Origin: Verrucomicrobiaceae bacterium
Lineage (GTDB): Bacteria > Verrucomicrobiota > Verrucomicrobiia > Verrucomicrobiales > DEV007
Direction: 5' to 3'
Assembly (NCBI GenBank): GCA_009936795.1
Contig: JAACDM010000019.1
Span: forward strand, 1 to 61,302
Length of the DNA stretch: 61,302 bases
The notes under the pieces are model-generated. The model saw only the letters and a list, made by a program, of their open reading frames with translations. It made no database searches and was not told the origin of the DNA. A program made the translations under genes and the position numbers. Positions 27,584-36,974 of the stretch are shown piece by piece; the first letter of the stretch is position 1, and every line of letters starts with the position of its first letter.

Positions 27584-29254
27584 CTACTGGTTCGCTATTT
27601 CGCAGTAAACAAGCTGAAGAGCAGAGCCTGCTGCGCGTCCTGTAAACACTGGCTTCATGATGGGGCGGTAGCGCTGGTTCTCGCGCAGCCAGCCCTTCGA
27701 CTCGGGTTCCATACTTAGCCAGTCGCAGAAGCGTTCCGCCAAGTCATTGGTAGTAAGGACGAGGTGTTCCTCGAGTCCTTCAGAGCCAGGAAAGAGTTTT
27801 TTTGAAACGGCTTGTGCTAAATTCTTCGAAGTGATCTTACCCTCAGGTGTTTGCTCTCGAAATTGTTCAAAGGCTTTCATTCCCAGCGGCCAGACGGAGA
27901 GGTGTCGTCTTCTGGAGACATCATATCGAAACACGATTCCAAGTGGGCTTGTCCATCCTCGCTGAGGCTCAGGAGATCGGCTCAGAGTAATGGAAATAGG
28001 CTGATCTAATGGCTTGGTATTAATCAGTTGGGCGATGCCGACGTCCTTCTCACCGTAACCTGGCGCTGAAACGATTCCCTTATCATCTGTTAGTCTGCCC
28101 AACTGATTTAGCGAAAGTGGAAGCCTGCCAATCTCACGTCCTTGTTTAGTGTAAAAATAGGCATCGTCAGCCATCGTCGTGACCATTCGAGTGCCTAACA
28201 ACTCTCGAGGAGTGGACTCGGAGGGGAGTTTTTGCGCAATGGGAGGGGACGGCTCGAATGGCTTCTCAGACCGTGCTTCGGCTCGCATTGCTGAAGTGGG
28301 GACTGGGCCTTTAGTGAGAGAAGCAATCCCCAACCCAATGGCCAGCAGGAGAAGGGCGGTGGAAGCATTACGAAAAACCGGTTGTTTCAGCCGTGTTTGC
28401 CAGTCGCTAGTCCGAGTCTGAACATGGGCAAGATGCACCGCCAAGTCAGAAGCCGTCTGGTATCTTTGCGCCTGATCTGCCGTACAGCACCGACAAATGA
28501 TTCCGTTCAGAGCATGCCAGTCCTGGCGATCGGCTGCGGAAACCTCTAAGTCGTATGGAAGCTCTGGGAAGTCCAAGCGGTCCTTTCCCGTGGTTAGTTC
28601 GTACAGCACCATTCCTAGGCTATAAATGTCTGCCTTGGCCGTCCCCGGGCCTTCAGGCGGCACAAAGCCCTCCGTACCCACGAATGTTTGCTGTCCACTC
28701 TCTGCCACCAATCCAATGTCTGCCAGCTTGGGTTCGCCATCGACAAAGATGACGTTGGATGGTTTCACATCTCGATGCGAAAGGCCGCGGGCATGGAGAT
28801 AATGCAATGACTCTGCCAGGGCAGTTCCAATATGAATACTCTCCGTGACATTGATAGGTCCCGAGGCAAGCATGTCTGAGCGCAAGGTTCTGGGCTCGTA
28901 AGTGTACGGATCAAAGACCCCTGGGACGGCACCGCGATCGTCCGCCAGCTCCATGACATAGTAGTAAAAGTTCTCCTCGAAGGACCGACCGACGTGAAGG
29001 ACGTCCACCAGTCCGGAATGGGCTCTAGAGATCGGCTCGAAATGTTTGATTCCTTCAAACTCTCGCTCGAAGGTTTTTTCGAATCGGAAGTCCTCCCTGG
29101 CGACGATCTTGACTGCCCTGTAAGCTCCAGTGACACTGAGTGCCATCCAAACCTGTCCGTAGGCACCACCTCCGATTTTCCGGACTAACTGATAGTCTGG
29201 AATAGTCGGCGCAAAAAGAGCCTCTTCAAATAAGCTGTTGTTGGAGTCCCTCAA
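27584..29254 (-). CDS. Membrane-anchored Ser/Thr protein kinase
   Basis: This 556-residue PknB-like kinase has its catalytic domain at about residues 21-285. Visible are the glycine loop GGGAYGQV (28-35), ATP lysine Lys49 in AVKIV, catalytic Asp162 in HRDVKPSN, and the magnesium-binding Asp179 in ADIGLV, where the usual DFG is DIG. The activation segment GTEGFVPPEGPG is also present. A transmembrane segment at about 298-314 separates it from a ~240-residue extracytoplasmic domain without recognisable repeats, presumably the sensor. Its start overlaps the end of the upstream sigma-factor gene by 29 bp, so the two are translationally coupled and probably functionally linked. Confidence 0.88.
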   Translation of the reverse strand: MRDSNNSLFEEALFAPTIPDYQLVRKIGGGAYGQVWMALSVTGAYRAVKIVAREDFRFEKTFEREFEGIKHFEPISRAHSGLVDVLHVGRSFEENFYYYVMELADDRGAVPGVFDPYTYEPRTLRSDMLASGPINVTESIHIGTALAESLHYLHARGLSHRDVKPSNVIFVDGEPKLADIGLVAESGQQTFVGTEGFVPPEGPGTAKADIYSLGMVLYELTTGKDRLDFPELPYDLEVSAADRQDWHALNGIICRCCTADQAQRYQTASDLAVHLAHVQTRTSDWQTRLKQPVFRNASTALLLLAIGLGIASLTKGPVPTSAMRAEARSEKPFEPSPPIAQKLPSESTPRELLGTRMVTTMADDAYFYTKQGREIGRLPLSLNQLGRLTDDKGIVSAPGYGEKDVGIAQLINTKPLDQPISITLSRSPEPQRGWTSPLGIVFRYDVSRRRHLSVWPLGMKAFEQFREQTPEGKITSKNLAQAVSKKLFPGSEGLEEHLVLTTNDLAERFCDWLSMEPESKGWLRENQRYRPIMKPVFTGRAAGSALQLVYCEIANQ

Positions 29255-29891
29255 CTTCTTTCTTGATGAGGCCGCCGACCCGGTGTTTGGCCAGATAGAC
29301 TTGCGCCATGCTTACTCCGAGATCGGTCTGCACCTTCTTGACATCCCATCCCTTGATCACATAACAATCGAAGATTTGGAATTGCTTGGGGGAAACACGA
29401 CTCTTGACTTTTGCTAGAGCAGTCTCTGCCAGGTTTTTTTGCCACTCTTCTTCCCACATACGATCTAGCGGAGCAGGCGCAGGATCTTCTACACGGTCGA
29501 GGACAGCTGTTCGTCGGTCATCGTCCGCCTGAGCATACAGGGAGGCCGTATCTTTGGCTCGCTTCCGAAATTGATCTGCGATTCGCCAGCGCGTCATGTT
29601 CATGAGCCACGACTTAAAGGAGCCAGCATCGGGATCATACTTCTTGTGCTTCGACTGCTTGGCGATACTCAAGATGGTCTCTTGAACAGCATCAAAAGCC
29701 TCCTCCGAACGCAGCCCTGCCCGAGTAGCCACGCTATAAATTAGTCTCCAATAGGTTTTGTAGAATTCATCCCAAGTCTTCTGGTCCTCCCAATTATCCA
29801 AGCGCTCGATCAGGCTGCGGCGAGTTGTCTGGTAGGCGGCTTTCCAGTTTGGATCGTTGGCAAGTGGCCTTTCTTCGGTGTTGGCAGGCAT
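29226..29891 (-). CDS. ECF-type RNA polymerase sigma factor
   Basis: This 221-residue sigma-70 family factor has region 2 at about residues 38-115, with FDAVQETILSIAK and the DNA-melting segment FKSWLMNMTRWRIADQFRKR. Region 4, a helix-turn-helix, is at about 160-210 (VSPKQFQIFDCYVIKGWDVKKVQTDLG, split here only for description, then YLAKHRV). No anti-sigma gene is adjacent. The overlapping membrane kinase is the likely controller, an arrangement known for several PVC ECF groups. It is probably the first gene of a short operon with the kinase. Confidence 0.88.
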   Translation of the reverse strand: MPANTEERPLANDPNWKAAYQTTRRSLIERLDNWEDQKTWDEFYKTYWRLIYSVATRAGLRSEEAFDAVQETILSIAKQSKHKKYDPDAGSFKSWLMNMTRWRIADQFRKRAKDTASLYAQADDDRRTAVLDRVEDPAPAPLDRMWEEEWQKNLAETALAKVKSRVSPKQFQIFDCYVIKGWDVKKVQTDLGVSMAQVYLAKHRVGGLIKKEVEGLQQQLI

Positions 29892-29987
29892 AACAGGGCA
29901 AATCTAGCATCCCTGCGGAAGATTGTCTTCCTCAAATACAAGAAAAGGTCAAATTGCCAACCTTTGTAAAGAACCGTTTTATTAAGC

Positions 29988-31550
29988 TCACTGACCTGGC
30001 TGTTCGATCCAAGAATCGTTGACTAGTCGACTGATAATCACCTGCCCCCGACGCTTGTCTGCGTCTGGAGCGAACTGAAGTGCGAGCATGAGGCGAGCTC
30101 GCTGCTTCTCTCCCTGTTTTTTTAGCTCACGGAACAGCCTTATCATCATCTCCCCATCGGGAGTGCCAACCTCAGCATACCCATAGAGAGGAACTTTCCC
30201 GCTCTTGTCCTTAATCAGGTAGCTCCGATACGTTGCTGCATCAGCATAGTCATAGCGATAGTAGTCTTGGACTTCGACCCAAACTCGAAATACTTTGGCG
30301 TCCGTTAGACCTTGCTCTGCAAAGGACTCAAGAGTCATGTTACTATGACCGACCCAGCTTTCCCAGTCTAACAGATAGTTACTATTGGGTCTTTCTTCGA
30401 AATCTGCGTAAAACGGACGCAATGTTTCAGAATACTCTCCGCTCACGGTGTGAAAGTAAGTTTTGCCTATAAGTCGTTTATCGAACCGTAGAGACGTTTT
30501 GTCGATAAGTCGAGATTCAACGTTGGTGAGAGCGTAATACTCCTGCATTAGTGGCAGGACTGATTCGCGGTTACGAACGGAAACGGACTTTGCTTCAGGC
30601 GAAATGGCCTCATGAAATTTTTGAAGCGCAGCCAAAACTGGTTGAGCTTCGGGGGCGGCGCTTGGCGGCACTTCTTTCTGATTGATCGGGGTGACCTTCG
30701 GCTCTTCTACAGGTCCGTCTTGATTGGTCGACCACTGTTGGTAACCATGGTAGCCAAAGTAGCCCCCTAGTCCAAGAGCAGCGAGAATGAACACGAGTGC
30801 CACCCAGTTAAGGTTTCCCGTTTTGACCACCGCCTGATCGCCCCAGTGTTTCGCGACCTCTGAGTCTAGCTCCATGGAGTCCAGTGTCACGAGCGGCGGG
30901 AGAGAGGCTCCCACGGACTCAGGCCGCTGACGCTTGATTCGTTCCGGCTGCGTATCCGAACTGGTACTGACTGAAGCCCCCCCTGCGTGCTCAGACGGAA
31001 CGACTTCGGCATGCTGAGCAAGAGGGGGCAGCGGCTTGCGTCGGGCTTCTTTGAGTGGCGTTTGAGGTTCTGCAACCTCTGCGGAGGCCGTTCCAGTTTC
31101 ACCGGCTTGCAACCTAACAATCTCCTTACGAATCAACTCTTGGAATTGGGAATCAAGATCAGAAGACGAATCACCTTCCGAGGAAGCTTTACGAAGATCA
31201 TCAGCGGTACGAAGCGCCTGATTCCTTCCCGATGGCAGGCCACTTCTGGTCCCTCGCTCAGAGGGGGCAGTGTCGTCGTCAGGAGACATCATTGATGCAA
31301 GTCGACGACGTTCATGGTGTTCTGTTGCACCACGATTGGACGATCCAGCTGATGTGGGAGAGGAAGCCATGGCTTTGGACTCTCCTTGAACGCGATTTCG
31401 AGACCCTTTTTCCGGAGAACTTGTCTGACTCTCGGTAGGAATCTGGACAGTAGCGGAACAGAATGGGCAGGGGAGCTCAAGCCCAGCTCCTCGATCATCG
31501 ACTACGAGGTGGCCATCGCATCGGGGGCATCTGAAGAATAGATCTGCCAT
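29988..31550 (-). CDS. Zinc-ribbon membrane protein
   Basis: This 520-residue protein starts with a zinc ribbon made by CPRC (Cys8, Cys11) and CPFC (Cys28, Cys31). A low-complexity, Ser/Glu/Pro-rich linker of ~200 residues follows, then one transmembrane segment (about 245-268, VALVFILAALGLGGYFGYHGY). The extracytoplasmic domain of ~250 residues contains many Tyr/Arg residues and no family I recognise. It lies 96 bp upstream of the sigma-factor gene on the same strand and may belong to the same signalling unit. The Ser/Thr-rich linker would be a plausible kinase target, but that is inference. Confidence 0.75.
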   Translation of the reverse strand: MADLFFRCPRCDGHLVVDDRGAGLELPCPFCSATVQIPTESQTSSPEKGSRNRVQGESKAMASSPTSAGSSNRGATEHHERRRLASMMSPDDDTAPSERGTRSGLPSGRNQALRTADDLRKASSEGDSSSDLDSQFQELIRKEIVRLQAGETGTASAEVAEPQTPLKEARRKPLPPLAQHAEVVPSEHAGGASVSTSSDTQPERIKRQRPESVGASLPPLVTLDSMELDSEVAKHWGDQAVVKTGNLNWVALVFILAALGLGGYFGYHGYQQWSTNQDGPVEEPKVTPINQKEVPPSAAPEAQPVLAALQKFHEAISPEAKSVSVRNRESVLPLMQEYYALTNVESRLIDKTSLRFDKRLIGKTYFHTVSGEYSETLRPFYADFEERPNSNYLLDWESWVGHSNMTLESFAEQGLTDAKVFRVWVEVQDYYRYDYADAATYRSYLIKDKSGKVPLYGYAEVGTPDGEMMIRLFRELKKQGEKQRARLMLALQFAPDADKRRGQVIISRLVNDSWIEQPGQ

Positions 31551-31661
31551 TTATGGGAAAACTGCGAGTCTGAGATTACTTAGTAATTCAGGCGACCTTA
31601 CAATCCATCGCGGTCACGCAAAGGAATTTATTGATGGTTTGGCTGGTGGCAAGTCCACGAT

Positions 31662-32930
31662 TCATACTCGCTTCCGCTCCATCCGAGCCCCAACTCCAAT
31701 GAGTTTCTCATCAATGTGCTCATACCCCCGGTCGATGTGATAAAGGCGGTTGATTTCGGTCTCGCCCTTAGCCCGCATCCCGGCGAGAACAAGCGCTGCG
31801 GAGGCCCGCAGGTCACTGGCCATCACCGGGGCCCCAGTGAGTGATGCCGGCCCCTCAACGATGGCCGTGTTTCCCTGGCGTTCGACCACAGCGCCCATGC
31901 GCTGGAGCTCAGGCAGATGCATGAACCGCTCAGGGAAGATCGTGTCTACAACCGTGCTAATACCGTCGGAGATCACCAGAAGAGCTGTCATCTGTGCCTG
32001 CATGTCCGTTGGGAACTCAGGGTAAGGGCCGGTCTGGATCTTAGCGCCGCGCGAGTTGTTCGTGCGGGTGACTTCGATGCTCTCTCCCGATACGGTGACT
32101 ACATGGCCTGAAGCTTCGATGACCTCGATGACCGCTTTTAAGTGATCCGCGCGCACGCGATTGATGTTCAAACTCTTCTCGGCAGCCATAGCGGCAGCAA
32201 CCAGGAAGGTGCCAGCTTCAATCCGGTCAGGAATGACTGTGTGCTCAGCACCATGCAGTTCAGAAACGCCCTCGATCTCAATACGACGCGTGCCAGCGCC
32301 AGTGATTTTCGCGCCCATTTTGTTGAGGAAATCAGCCAGATCAATCACCTCTGGTTCTGCTGCGGCACCCTCGATGATGGTAGTCCCCTTGGCCAGCGTC
32401 GCCGCCATCATGAGATTGTCTGTGCCCAGGACGGTAGAACCGAACTTACCACGAAGGTTAATTTCCTTGCCTTCGAGATCCTTGGGGACATCGATGATCA
32501 CGTAGCCGCCCGTGACGTCGACCTTGGCACCGAGCTCTTTCAGCGCGTGAAGATGCAGGTCAATCGGGCGATCGCCAATGACGCATCCTCCAGGAAGGGA
32601 AACTTCCGCCTTCCCTAACCGAGCAACGAGCGGACCCATCATACAGACAGATGCGCGCATCTTTCGAACAATGTCATACGGTGTCTGGTGGCTTATTTTT
32701 TCCGCGGAAACGATAACGTTACCGCTGGCGCGTTCAACGTCGGCACCTAATTGACTTAGGATCTGCAGCATGTAGTTGGCATCGCTTACATCTGGCACCC
32801 TGCGAATGACGCATTGATCCTTAGTAAGTAGGGTGGCCGCGAGTATTGGAAGCGAAGAGTTCTTCGACCCACTGACATTGATAGTGCCCTTTAAACTAGG
32901 AGGGCCACCGGTGACAATTAGCTTTTCCAT
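31662..32930 (-). CDS. murA: UDP-N-acetylglucosamine 1-carboxyvinyltransferase
   Basis: This 422-residue enzyme adds enolpyruvate from PEP to UDP-GlcNAc, the first committed step of peptidoglycan synthesis, in the cytoplasm. The active-site Cys is Cys116 in [14 protein letters not shown], the fosfomycin target. The UDP-sugar-binding Lys23-Asn24 pair lies in SGSKNSSLP, and RMRASV-like residues near 90 complete the site. Length is normal. It is the last gene of the prfA-prmC-murA cluster, 9 bp after prmC. Confidence 0.96.
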   Translation of the reverse strand: MEKLIVTGGPPSLKGTINVSGSKNSSLPILAATLLTKDQCVIRRVPDVSDANYMLQILSQLGADVERASGNVIVSAEKISHQTPYDIVRKMRASVCMMGPLVARLGKAEVSLPGGCVIGDRPIDLHLHALKELGAKVDVTGGYVIIDVPKDLEGKEINLRGKFGSTVLGTDNLMMAATLAKGTTIIEGAAAEPEVIDLADFLNKMGAKITGAGTRRIEIEGVSELHGAEHTVIPDRIEAGTFLVAAAMAAEKSLNINRVRADHLKAVIEVIEASGHVVTVSGESIEVTRTNNSRGAKIQTGPYPEFPTDMQAQMTALLVISDGISTVVDTIFPERFMHLPELQRMGAVVERQGNTAIVEGPASLTGAPVMASDLRASAALVLAGMRAKGETEINRLYHIDRGYEHIDEKLIGVGARMERKRV

Positions 32931-32939
32931 TGAGGCGAT

Positions 32940-33794
32940 TCAGTTCGTTCTTGAGGCTTTGACAAAGCGATCCCTTCCAGAAAGGTCAGTGAGGCAGGTG
33001 ATTTCGTTGAAAGGACCGTCTTTGAGAAGCATCTGTGTGGCATCGGCCTGAGCAGCTCCAATCTCAAGTAAGATGTTTCCTCCTGGTGATAAATGGGTGG
33101 CCGCATCGACAATCAGCCGACGAATCAGATCGAGTCCGTCAGCGCCACCATCCAAGGCGGTAGGGGGATCGTGGAGCACTTCTGCACTAACATCCGCCAT
33201 TTCAGAGCTGGTCACGTAGGGCAAGTTCGCGACGATAAGCTTGAAGGGGCCCGGGGCTTTCTCTAACAGGTCACTTTGAACAAAGTTCACACTGGAACTC
33301 AGCTCAAGGGCTTCCGCATTCTCCTTGGCCAGTGTCAACGGCGCCTCGTGTTGATCCACGAGAACAATGTCCAAACCGCGATCCTTCCATGAGTGTGCCA
33401 AGGACAAGCCAATGACCCCTGAGCCAGTCCCCACATCGACGATTCGGTCTCTCTCTGCCAGCAAGGGTGGCGACTTGATGAGATCTAACACAAGTTCTTC
33501 TGTCTCTGGACGGGGGATTAGCGCGCGAGCGTCGCATTTGAACACCTGTCCAGCGAACTCCACTTCGCCAAGAAGGTGCTGAAGAGGTTCCCGAGCGCCC
33601 CTGCGTTTCACGAGTTCACGTAAAGGCGCGAGCTCATCTTCGCCCAAGGGGCGGTCAAATTGCATGTAGAGATCCAGTTTGGAACACCCCAATTCGGCCG
33701 CGAGCAGCAACTGCATATTCAGCCTGGCGTCAGCCACTCCACGTTTCTCTAAGTAGGCTGTGCCGCCTTGCAGCGTTTCCAGGACGGTCTTCAC
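32940..33794 (-). CDS. prmC: Peptide chain release factor N5-glutamine methyltransferase
   Basis: This 284-residue SAM-dependent enzyme methylates the Gln of the GGQ motif of release factors. An N-terminal helical substrate-recognition domain (about 1-80) is followed by the Rossmann methyltransferase. SAM motif VDVGTGSGVIGL is at 120-130 and the active-site tetrad is at 190-193. The tetrad reads NLPY rather than the NPPY of E. coli, a common variant. It lies 13 bp downstream of prfA, its substrate's gene. Confidence 0.93.
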   Translation of the reverse strand: MKTVLETLQGGTAYLEKRGVADARLNMQLLLAAELGCSKLDLYMQFDRPLGEDELAPLRELVKRRGAREPLQHLLGEVEFAGQVFKCDARALIPRPETEELVLDLIKSPPLLAERDRIVDVGTGSGVIGLSLAHSWKDRGLDIVLVDQHEAPLTLAKENAEALELSSSVNFVQSDLLEKAPGPFKLIVANLPYVTSSEMADVSAEVLHDPPTALDGGADGLDLIRRLIVDAATHLSPGGNILLEIGAAQADATQMLLKDGPFNEITCLTDLSGRDRFVKASRTN

Positions 33795-33807
33795 AGGGGG
33801 AGTGTGC

Positions 33808-34890
33808 TCAGGAAACCTCGAGGCCTTCTGTTTTTAAGCGTTCTTCGATATCTGAGGCTTGGAGTTGCTCCACGAGTTCCTCAATCTGGCCCTGCATAAC
33901 TTGCTCAAGCGAATACAGCGTTAGTCCAATGCGGTGATCTGTTAGTCGATTCTGTGGAAAATTGTAGGTGCGAATCTTCTCCTCTCGACCGGCACTTCCA
34001 ATAAGGCTTCGACGCTGTGACGAGTATTCGTCGGCCTGCTCTTGAGTGGCCGCTTCTAGTAACCTAGATCTCAGAATGGTGAGGGCCTTCTCTTTGTTCT
34101 TCCGTTGGCTGCGCCCGTCCTGACACCGGACGATCATACCAGTGGGTATGTGAAGGACCTGAACCGCAGAGTCAGTCGTGTTCACGCCCTGGCCTCCTGG
34201 ACCGCCTGCCCGACAGACATCGATCCGGATTTCGTCCTGTTTTAGCTCCACATCGACGTCTTCTGCCTCGGGAAGCACAGCTACGGTGGCGGTGGACGTG
34301 TGGACTCGGCCTTGAGTCTCCGTTTCGGGCACTCGCTGTACTCGATGGACCCCGCTCTCATATTTCAAATAGCGAAAGACTTCCTCACCCGACACCTTGA
34401 AGGTGATCTCCTTGAAGCCACCAACATCGGAAGGACTCGTTTCCAAAGGCTCGATTTTCCAGCCACGCGCTTCGCCATAGCGTTGGTACATTCGCATCAG
34501 GTCTGCTGCGAATAGAGAGGCTTCGTCGCCTCCAGTACCGGCGCGGACTTCCACAATGGCATCGCGATCCTCCGTCTTGTCCCGCGGTAAGAGGGCATAT
34601 TGGATTTCAGCGCCCATGCGCTCAATCTTGTCTTCGAGTTCAGGAATTTCCTCAGCTGCCATGGCAGCCATTTCCTCGTCTTCGTCGTTCGCCAGTTCGC
34701 GATTGTCTGCCAGAGCCTTGATAGACTCATGGTGAGCAGCGCCCATCTCGATCAACCTCTTGAGACGTTTGTGCTCTTGCATGACCTCTCCTGCACGCTT
34801 GGGATCGGAATAGAAGTCTGGGTTGGCGATCTGCTCCTCAAGCTCGCCTAGGCGGCTCCGTTTCTTCTCGATGATTGGGGAATAATCCAT
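33808..34890 (-). CDS. prfA: Peptide chain release factor 1
   Basis: This 360-residue RF1 terminates translation at UAA and UAG. The stop-reading PxT motif is PET at 188-190, in the context RVPETETQGRVHTS. The peptidyl-tRNA hydrolysing GGQ is at 232-234 in AGGPGGQGVNTTDSAV. Length and all domains are normal. An intact RF1 argues against a general reassignment of UAG or UAA in this organism. It is first in the prfA-prmC-murA cluster. Confidence 0.96.
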   Translation of the reverse strand: MDYSPIIEKKRSRLGELEEQIANPDFYSDPKRAGEVMQEHKRLKRLIEMGAAHHESIKALADNRELANDEDEEMAAMAAEEIPELEDKIERMGAEIQYALLPRDKTEDRDAIVEVRAGTGGDEASLFAADLMRMYQRYGEARGWKIEPLETSPSDVGGFKEITFKVSGEEVFRYLKYESGVHRVQRVPETETQGRVHTSTATVAVLPEAEDVDVELKQDEIRIDVCRAGGPGGQGVNTTDSAVQVLHIPTGMIVRCQDGRSQRKNKEKALTILRSRLLEAATQEQADEYSSQRRSLIGSAGREEKIRTYNFPQNRLTDHRIGLTLYSLEQVMQGQIEELVEQLQASDIEERLKTEGLEVS

Positions 34891-35097
34891 GGATCGTGCT
34901 CAGAAGACGCATGGTTAGCCTAGCCTTGGCTGATATGCCAACCCAAGACCGCGCTTTCCTCGAACCACCCAACTAAATTTATTCTTAGCTCCAAAGAAGA
35001 TCCTTCTTGGTCATCTCTTTTGCCATGGCTGCTGGATGTTTGAGGTAGCTGACGAGTGACTTGAGAAGGGTTCTAATTAAAATAAAATTTGTCAAAA

Positions 35098-35113
35098 TGT
35101 TCCACGGGGAACA
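35098..35113. promoter_or_regulatory. parS-like palindrome
   Basis: TGTTCCACGGGGAACA has 6-bp inverted arms and differs at one central base from TGTTCCACGTGGAACA, a known form of the chromosomal partition site bound by ParB. It sits in the 365-bp gene-free stretch upstream of prfA, just after an A/T-rich segment (35072-35097). No parA, parB, dnaA or gidA gene is in the window, so the assignment rests on the motif alone. Confidence 0.45.
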
Positions 35114-35142
35114 TTCTGTTAGAAGCCATTGATTATTAGTGT

Positions 35143-35178
35143 TTGTTAACCAATTGGCACTTGGCCACGGGTTAACAA
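35143..35178. repeat. 9-bp inverted repeat with inner palindrome
   Basis: TTGTTAACC (35143-35151) and GGTTAACAA (35170-35178) are perfect inverted repeats 18 bp apart. CCAATTGG (35150-35157) is a further palindrome that overlaps the left arm by 2 bp. They lie 30 bp from the parS-like site in the same gene-free region (34891-35255), where I see no other feature. Possible roles are a regulator binding site or a structured element; nothing identifies which. Confidence 0.5.
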
Positions 35179-35255
35179 CTCACTGGAATACGGCTTTCCG
35201 CCCGAAATCGCCACTACCTGGACATTGGTGGAGGAATATTGGCCTCGGTCGAACC

Positions 35256-35936
35256 TTAACACTCGTCCTCTTCCGACGGCATGGGCATTGGTATAACGGT
35301 TGCCGAATCGACTTCCTCAGTCGCCGCTTCAGCAGCTCCGCTATTCTCGGGAACTTGCTTTGGAGCGGCATTGGTCATCAGCTTATCTAAAATTGGCTTC
35401 ACCTTGCCATCGATCTCCACGAGACTGCGTTTGGCTTCATTCTTGAAGTCCCGCATGATGTTGATCTGCTTCTTTCGCAGCTTCGCCTGCGCGTGGTAGT
35501 TGTCTTTGAGGCGCTTTCCGAAGGCCTTGGTCATCTCCTTCTCACGCAGTTGGCCCATGGCGCGGTTCCAAACTTTGCGTTCGCCGTCCTCTAGACGTTG
35601 CACCGGTAGGTGTAAGTTGTTGAGGACATCGTTGTTACGCTTTTCCCAGATAGCTTCTGCCAACAATCCTGGATTACGCTTAATCTTCTTGAGCGCAGAC
35701 TCAACCTTGGGGTCCCGCTTGATCATGGCCTCCCGCAACACATCGTGATAACGTTTGGCAGAAGCTTCGTAGTCCGCCCGAGCGTTTTGAACCTCTTTGT
35801 TTCGAATGACCTTCGAGTAAAGGTGACCTACACGAGAACGCTCATCTCGGTCGAGGCGATCATTCTCCATACAAAGCCCGGTTAGAGAGGGGCCAAACGC
35901 GAGTAAGGCGACAAAGACAAAAGTTCGGGAATTCAT
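35256..35936 (-). CDS. Secreted helical protein of unknown function
   Basis: This 226-residue protein has a signal peptide (about residues 1-22). The mature part is rich in Lys, Arg, Glu and Ala with few prolines until residue ~195, and looks like a long helical or coiled-coil periplasmic protein. A Pro/Glu-rich tail follows. No family is recognised. The gene is isolated, with the parS-like region on its 3' side. Confidence 0.65.
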   Translation of the reverse strand: MNSRTFVFVALLAFGPSLTGLCMENDRLDRDERSRVGHLYSKVIRNKEVQNARADYEASAKRYHDVLREAMIKRDPKVESALKKIKRNPGLLAEAIWEKRNNDVLNNLHLPVQRLEDGERKVWNRAMGQLREKEMTKAFGKRLKDNYHAQAKLRKKQINIMRDFKNEAKRSLVEIDGKVKPILDKLMTNAAPKQVPENSGAAEAATEEVDSATVIPMPMPSEEDEC

Positions 35937-36008
35937 AAATGATTATAAACCGGGTAGCAGGATGAAAACCAAATCAATGCTAAAGTTGTGCCTTATCGTA
36001 CTCGAAAC

Positions 36009-36974
36009 CTACTTACGAACCAATTCCGACAGCGCCGCATAGATAGAATCAGCCGTAGGCCGATGTGCCTTCCAAAGGTTTGGATGATAGGGAATCGGCG
36101 TATCTTTGGCATTCAAACGAATGGGGGGGCAGTCTAGCAGATCGAAGCCCTCAGAGACGACCCGGGAGAGAACTTCAGCAGTGACGCCACCCCATGGAAA
36201 CGCTTCCCCAACCGCAAGAAGGCGTCCTGTGCGGGCGACTGAACCGAGGATCGTATCGGTATCGATCGGCTTGACTGACCGGAGATCGACAACTTCGACA
36301 TGAAAGCCGTCTTCAGCTAACATTGCGGCAGCCTTCAGTGACTCGTGCAGCATTGCTGAGTAGGTCACGACAGTTGCGTGTCTGCCAGAACGTGCGATTC
36401 GAGCCTTCCCCACTGGCAAATTCACCGTCGGAAGCCTGTCTGCTTTCAAATGATAGTAGAGCAATTTGTGCTCACAGAAGATGACAGGATCGTCCAGTTG
36501 AATGGATTCCAGAAGCATGGAGTACGCGTCTTCCACCGTTGCTGGCGTCACAACGACGAGTCCAGGATAGTGGGCGTAAAGTGCCTCCATTGACTGGCTG
36601 TGAAAGGGGCCGCTTCCGGCCGTGCCTCCTGATGGCAAGCGCAGCGTGATCGGGCAAGGCACCCCTGTGCGCCAGTAGTGGGTCGCAGCCTGATTGATGA
36701 TTTGATTGAATCCAATCGAAGAGAAGTCAGCGAACTGCATCTCGACGATCGGCCTCATGCCCTCGATGGCTGCGCCAATTGCTAACCCCACCATAGCATC
36801 TTCACTAATAGGAGCATCCATGACACGATTGGGGAATTCATCGATCAGCCCCTTAGTCGCCTTGAATGCTCCTCCAAACTTACCAATATCTTGCCCATAT
36901 ATGAATACGTTAGGATCCTCGCGCAGGGCGACCGCTTGAGCTTCGCGAATCGCGGCTAGGTAGGTCGTGCTCAT
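36009..36974 (-). CDS. 2-oxo acid dehydrogenase E1 component, beta subunit
   Basis: This 321-residue subunit forms, with E1 alpha, the thiamine-diphosphate enzyme that decarboxylates pyruvate or a branched-chain 2-oxo acid. Visible family segments are GQDIGKFGGAF, DAPISEDAMVGLAIGAA, the TPP-cofactor-contacting RLPSGGTAGSGPFHSQS and VVDLRSVKPID near the C-terminus. ATG 36974 overlaps the alpha-subunit stop as ATGA, which decides the start and shows coupling. No E2 or E3 gene follows, so the substrate (pyruvate or branched-chain) is open. Confidence 0.9.
   Translation of the reverse strand: MSTTYLAAIREAQAVALREDPNVFIYGQDIGKFGGAFKATKGLIDEFPNRVMDAPISEDAMVGLAIGAAIEGMRPIVEMQFADFSSIGFNQIINQAATHYWRTGVPCPITLRLPSGGTAGSGPFHSQSMEALYAHYPGLVVVTPATVEDAYSMLLESIQLDDPVIFCEHKLLYYHLKADRLPTVNLPVGKARIARSGRHATVVTYSAMLHESLKAAAMLAEDGFHVEVVDLRSVKPIDTDTILGSVARTGRLLAVGEAFPWGGVTAEVLSRVVSEGFDLLDCPPIRLNAKDTPIPYHPNLWKAHRPTADSIYAALSELVRK

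Noticed and set aside
34891-35255. Replication origin
   Set aside because: There is only a parS-like palindrome and an inverted repeat; no DnaA-box cluster or dnaA gene was seen.
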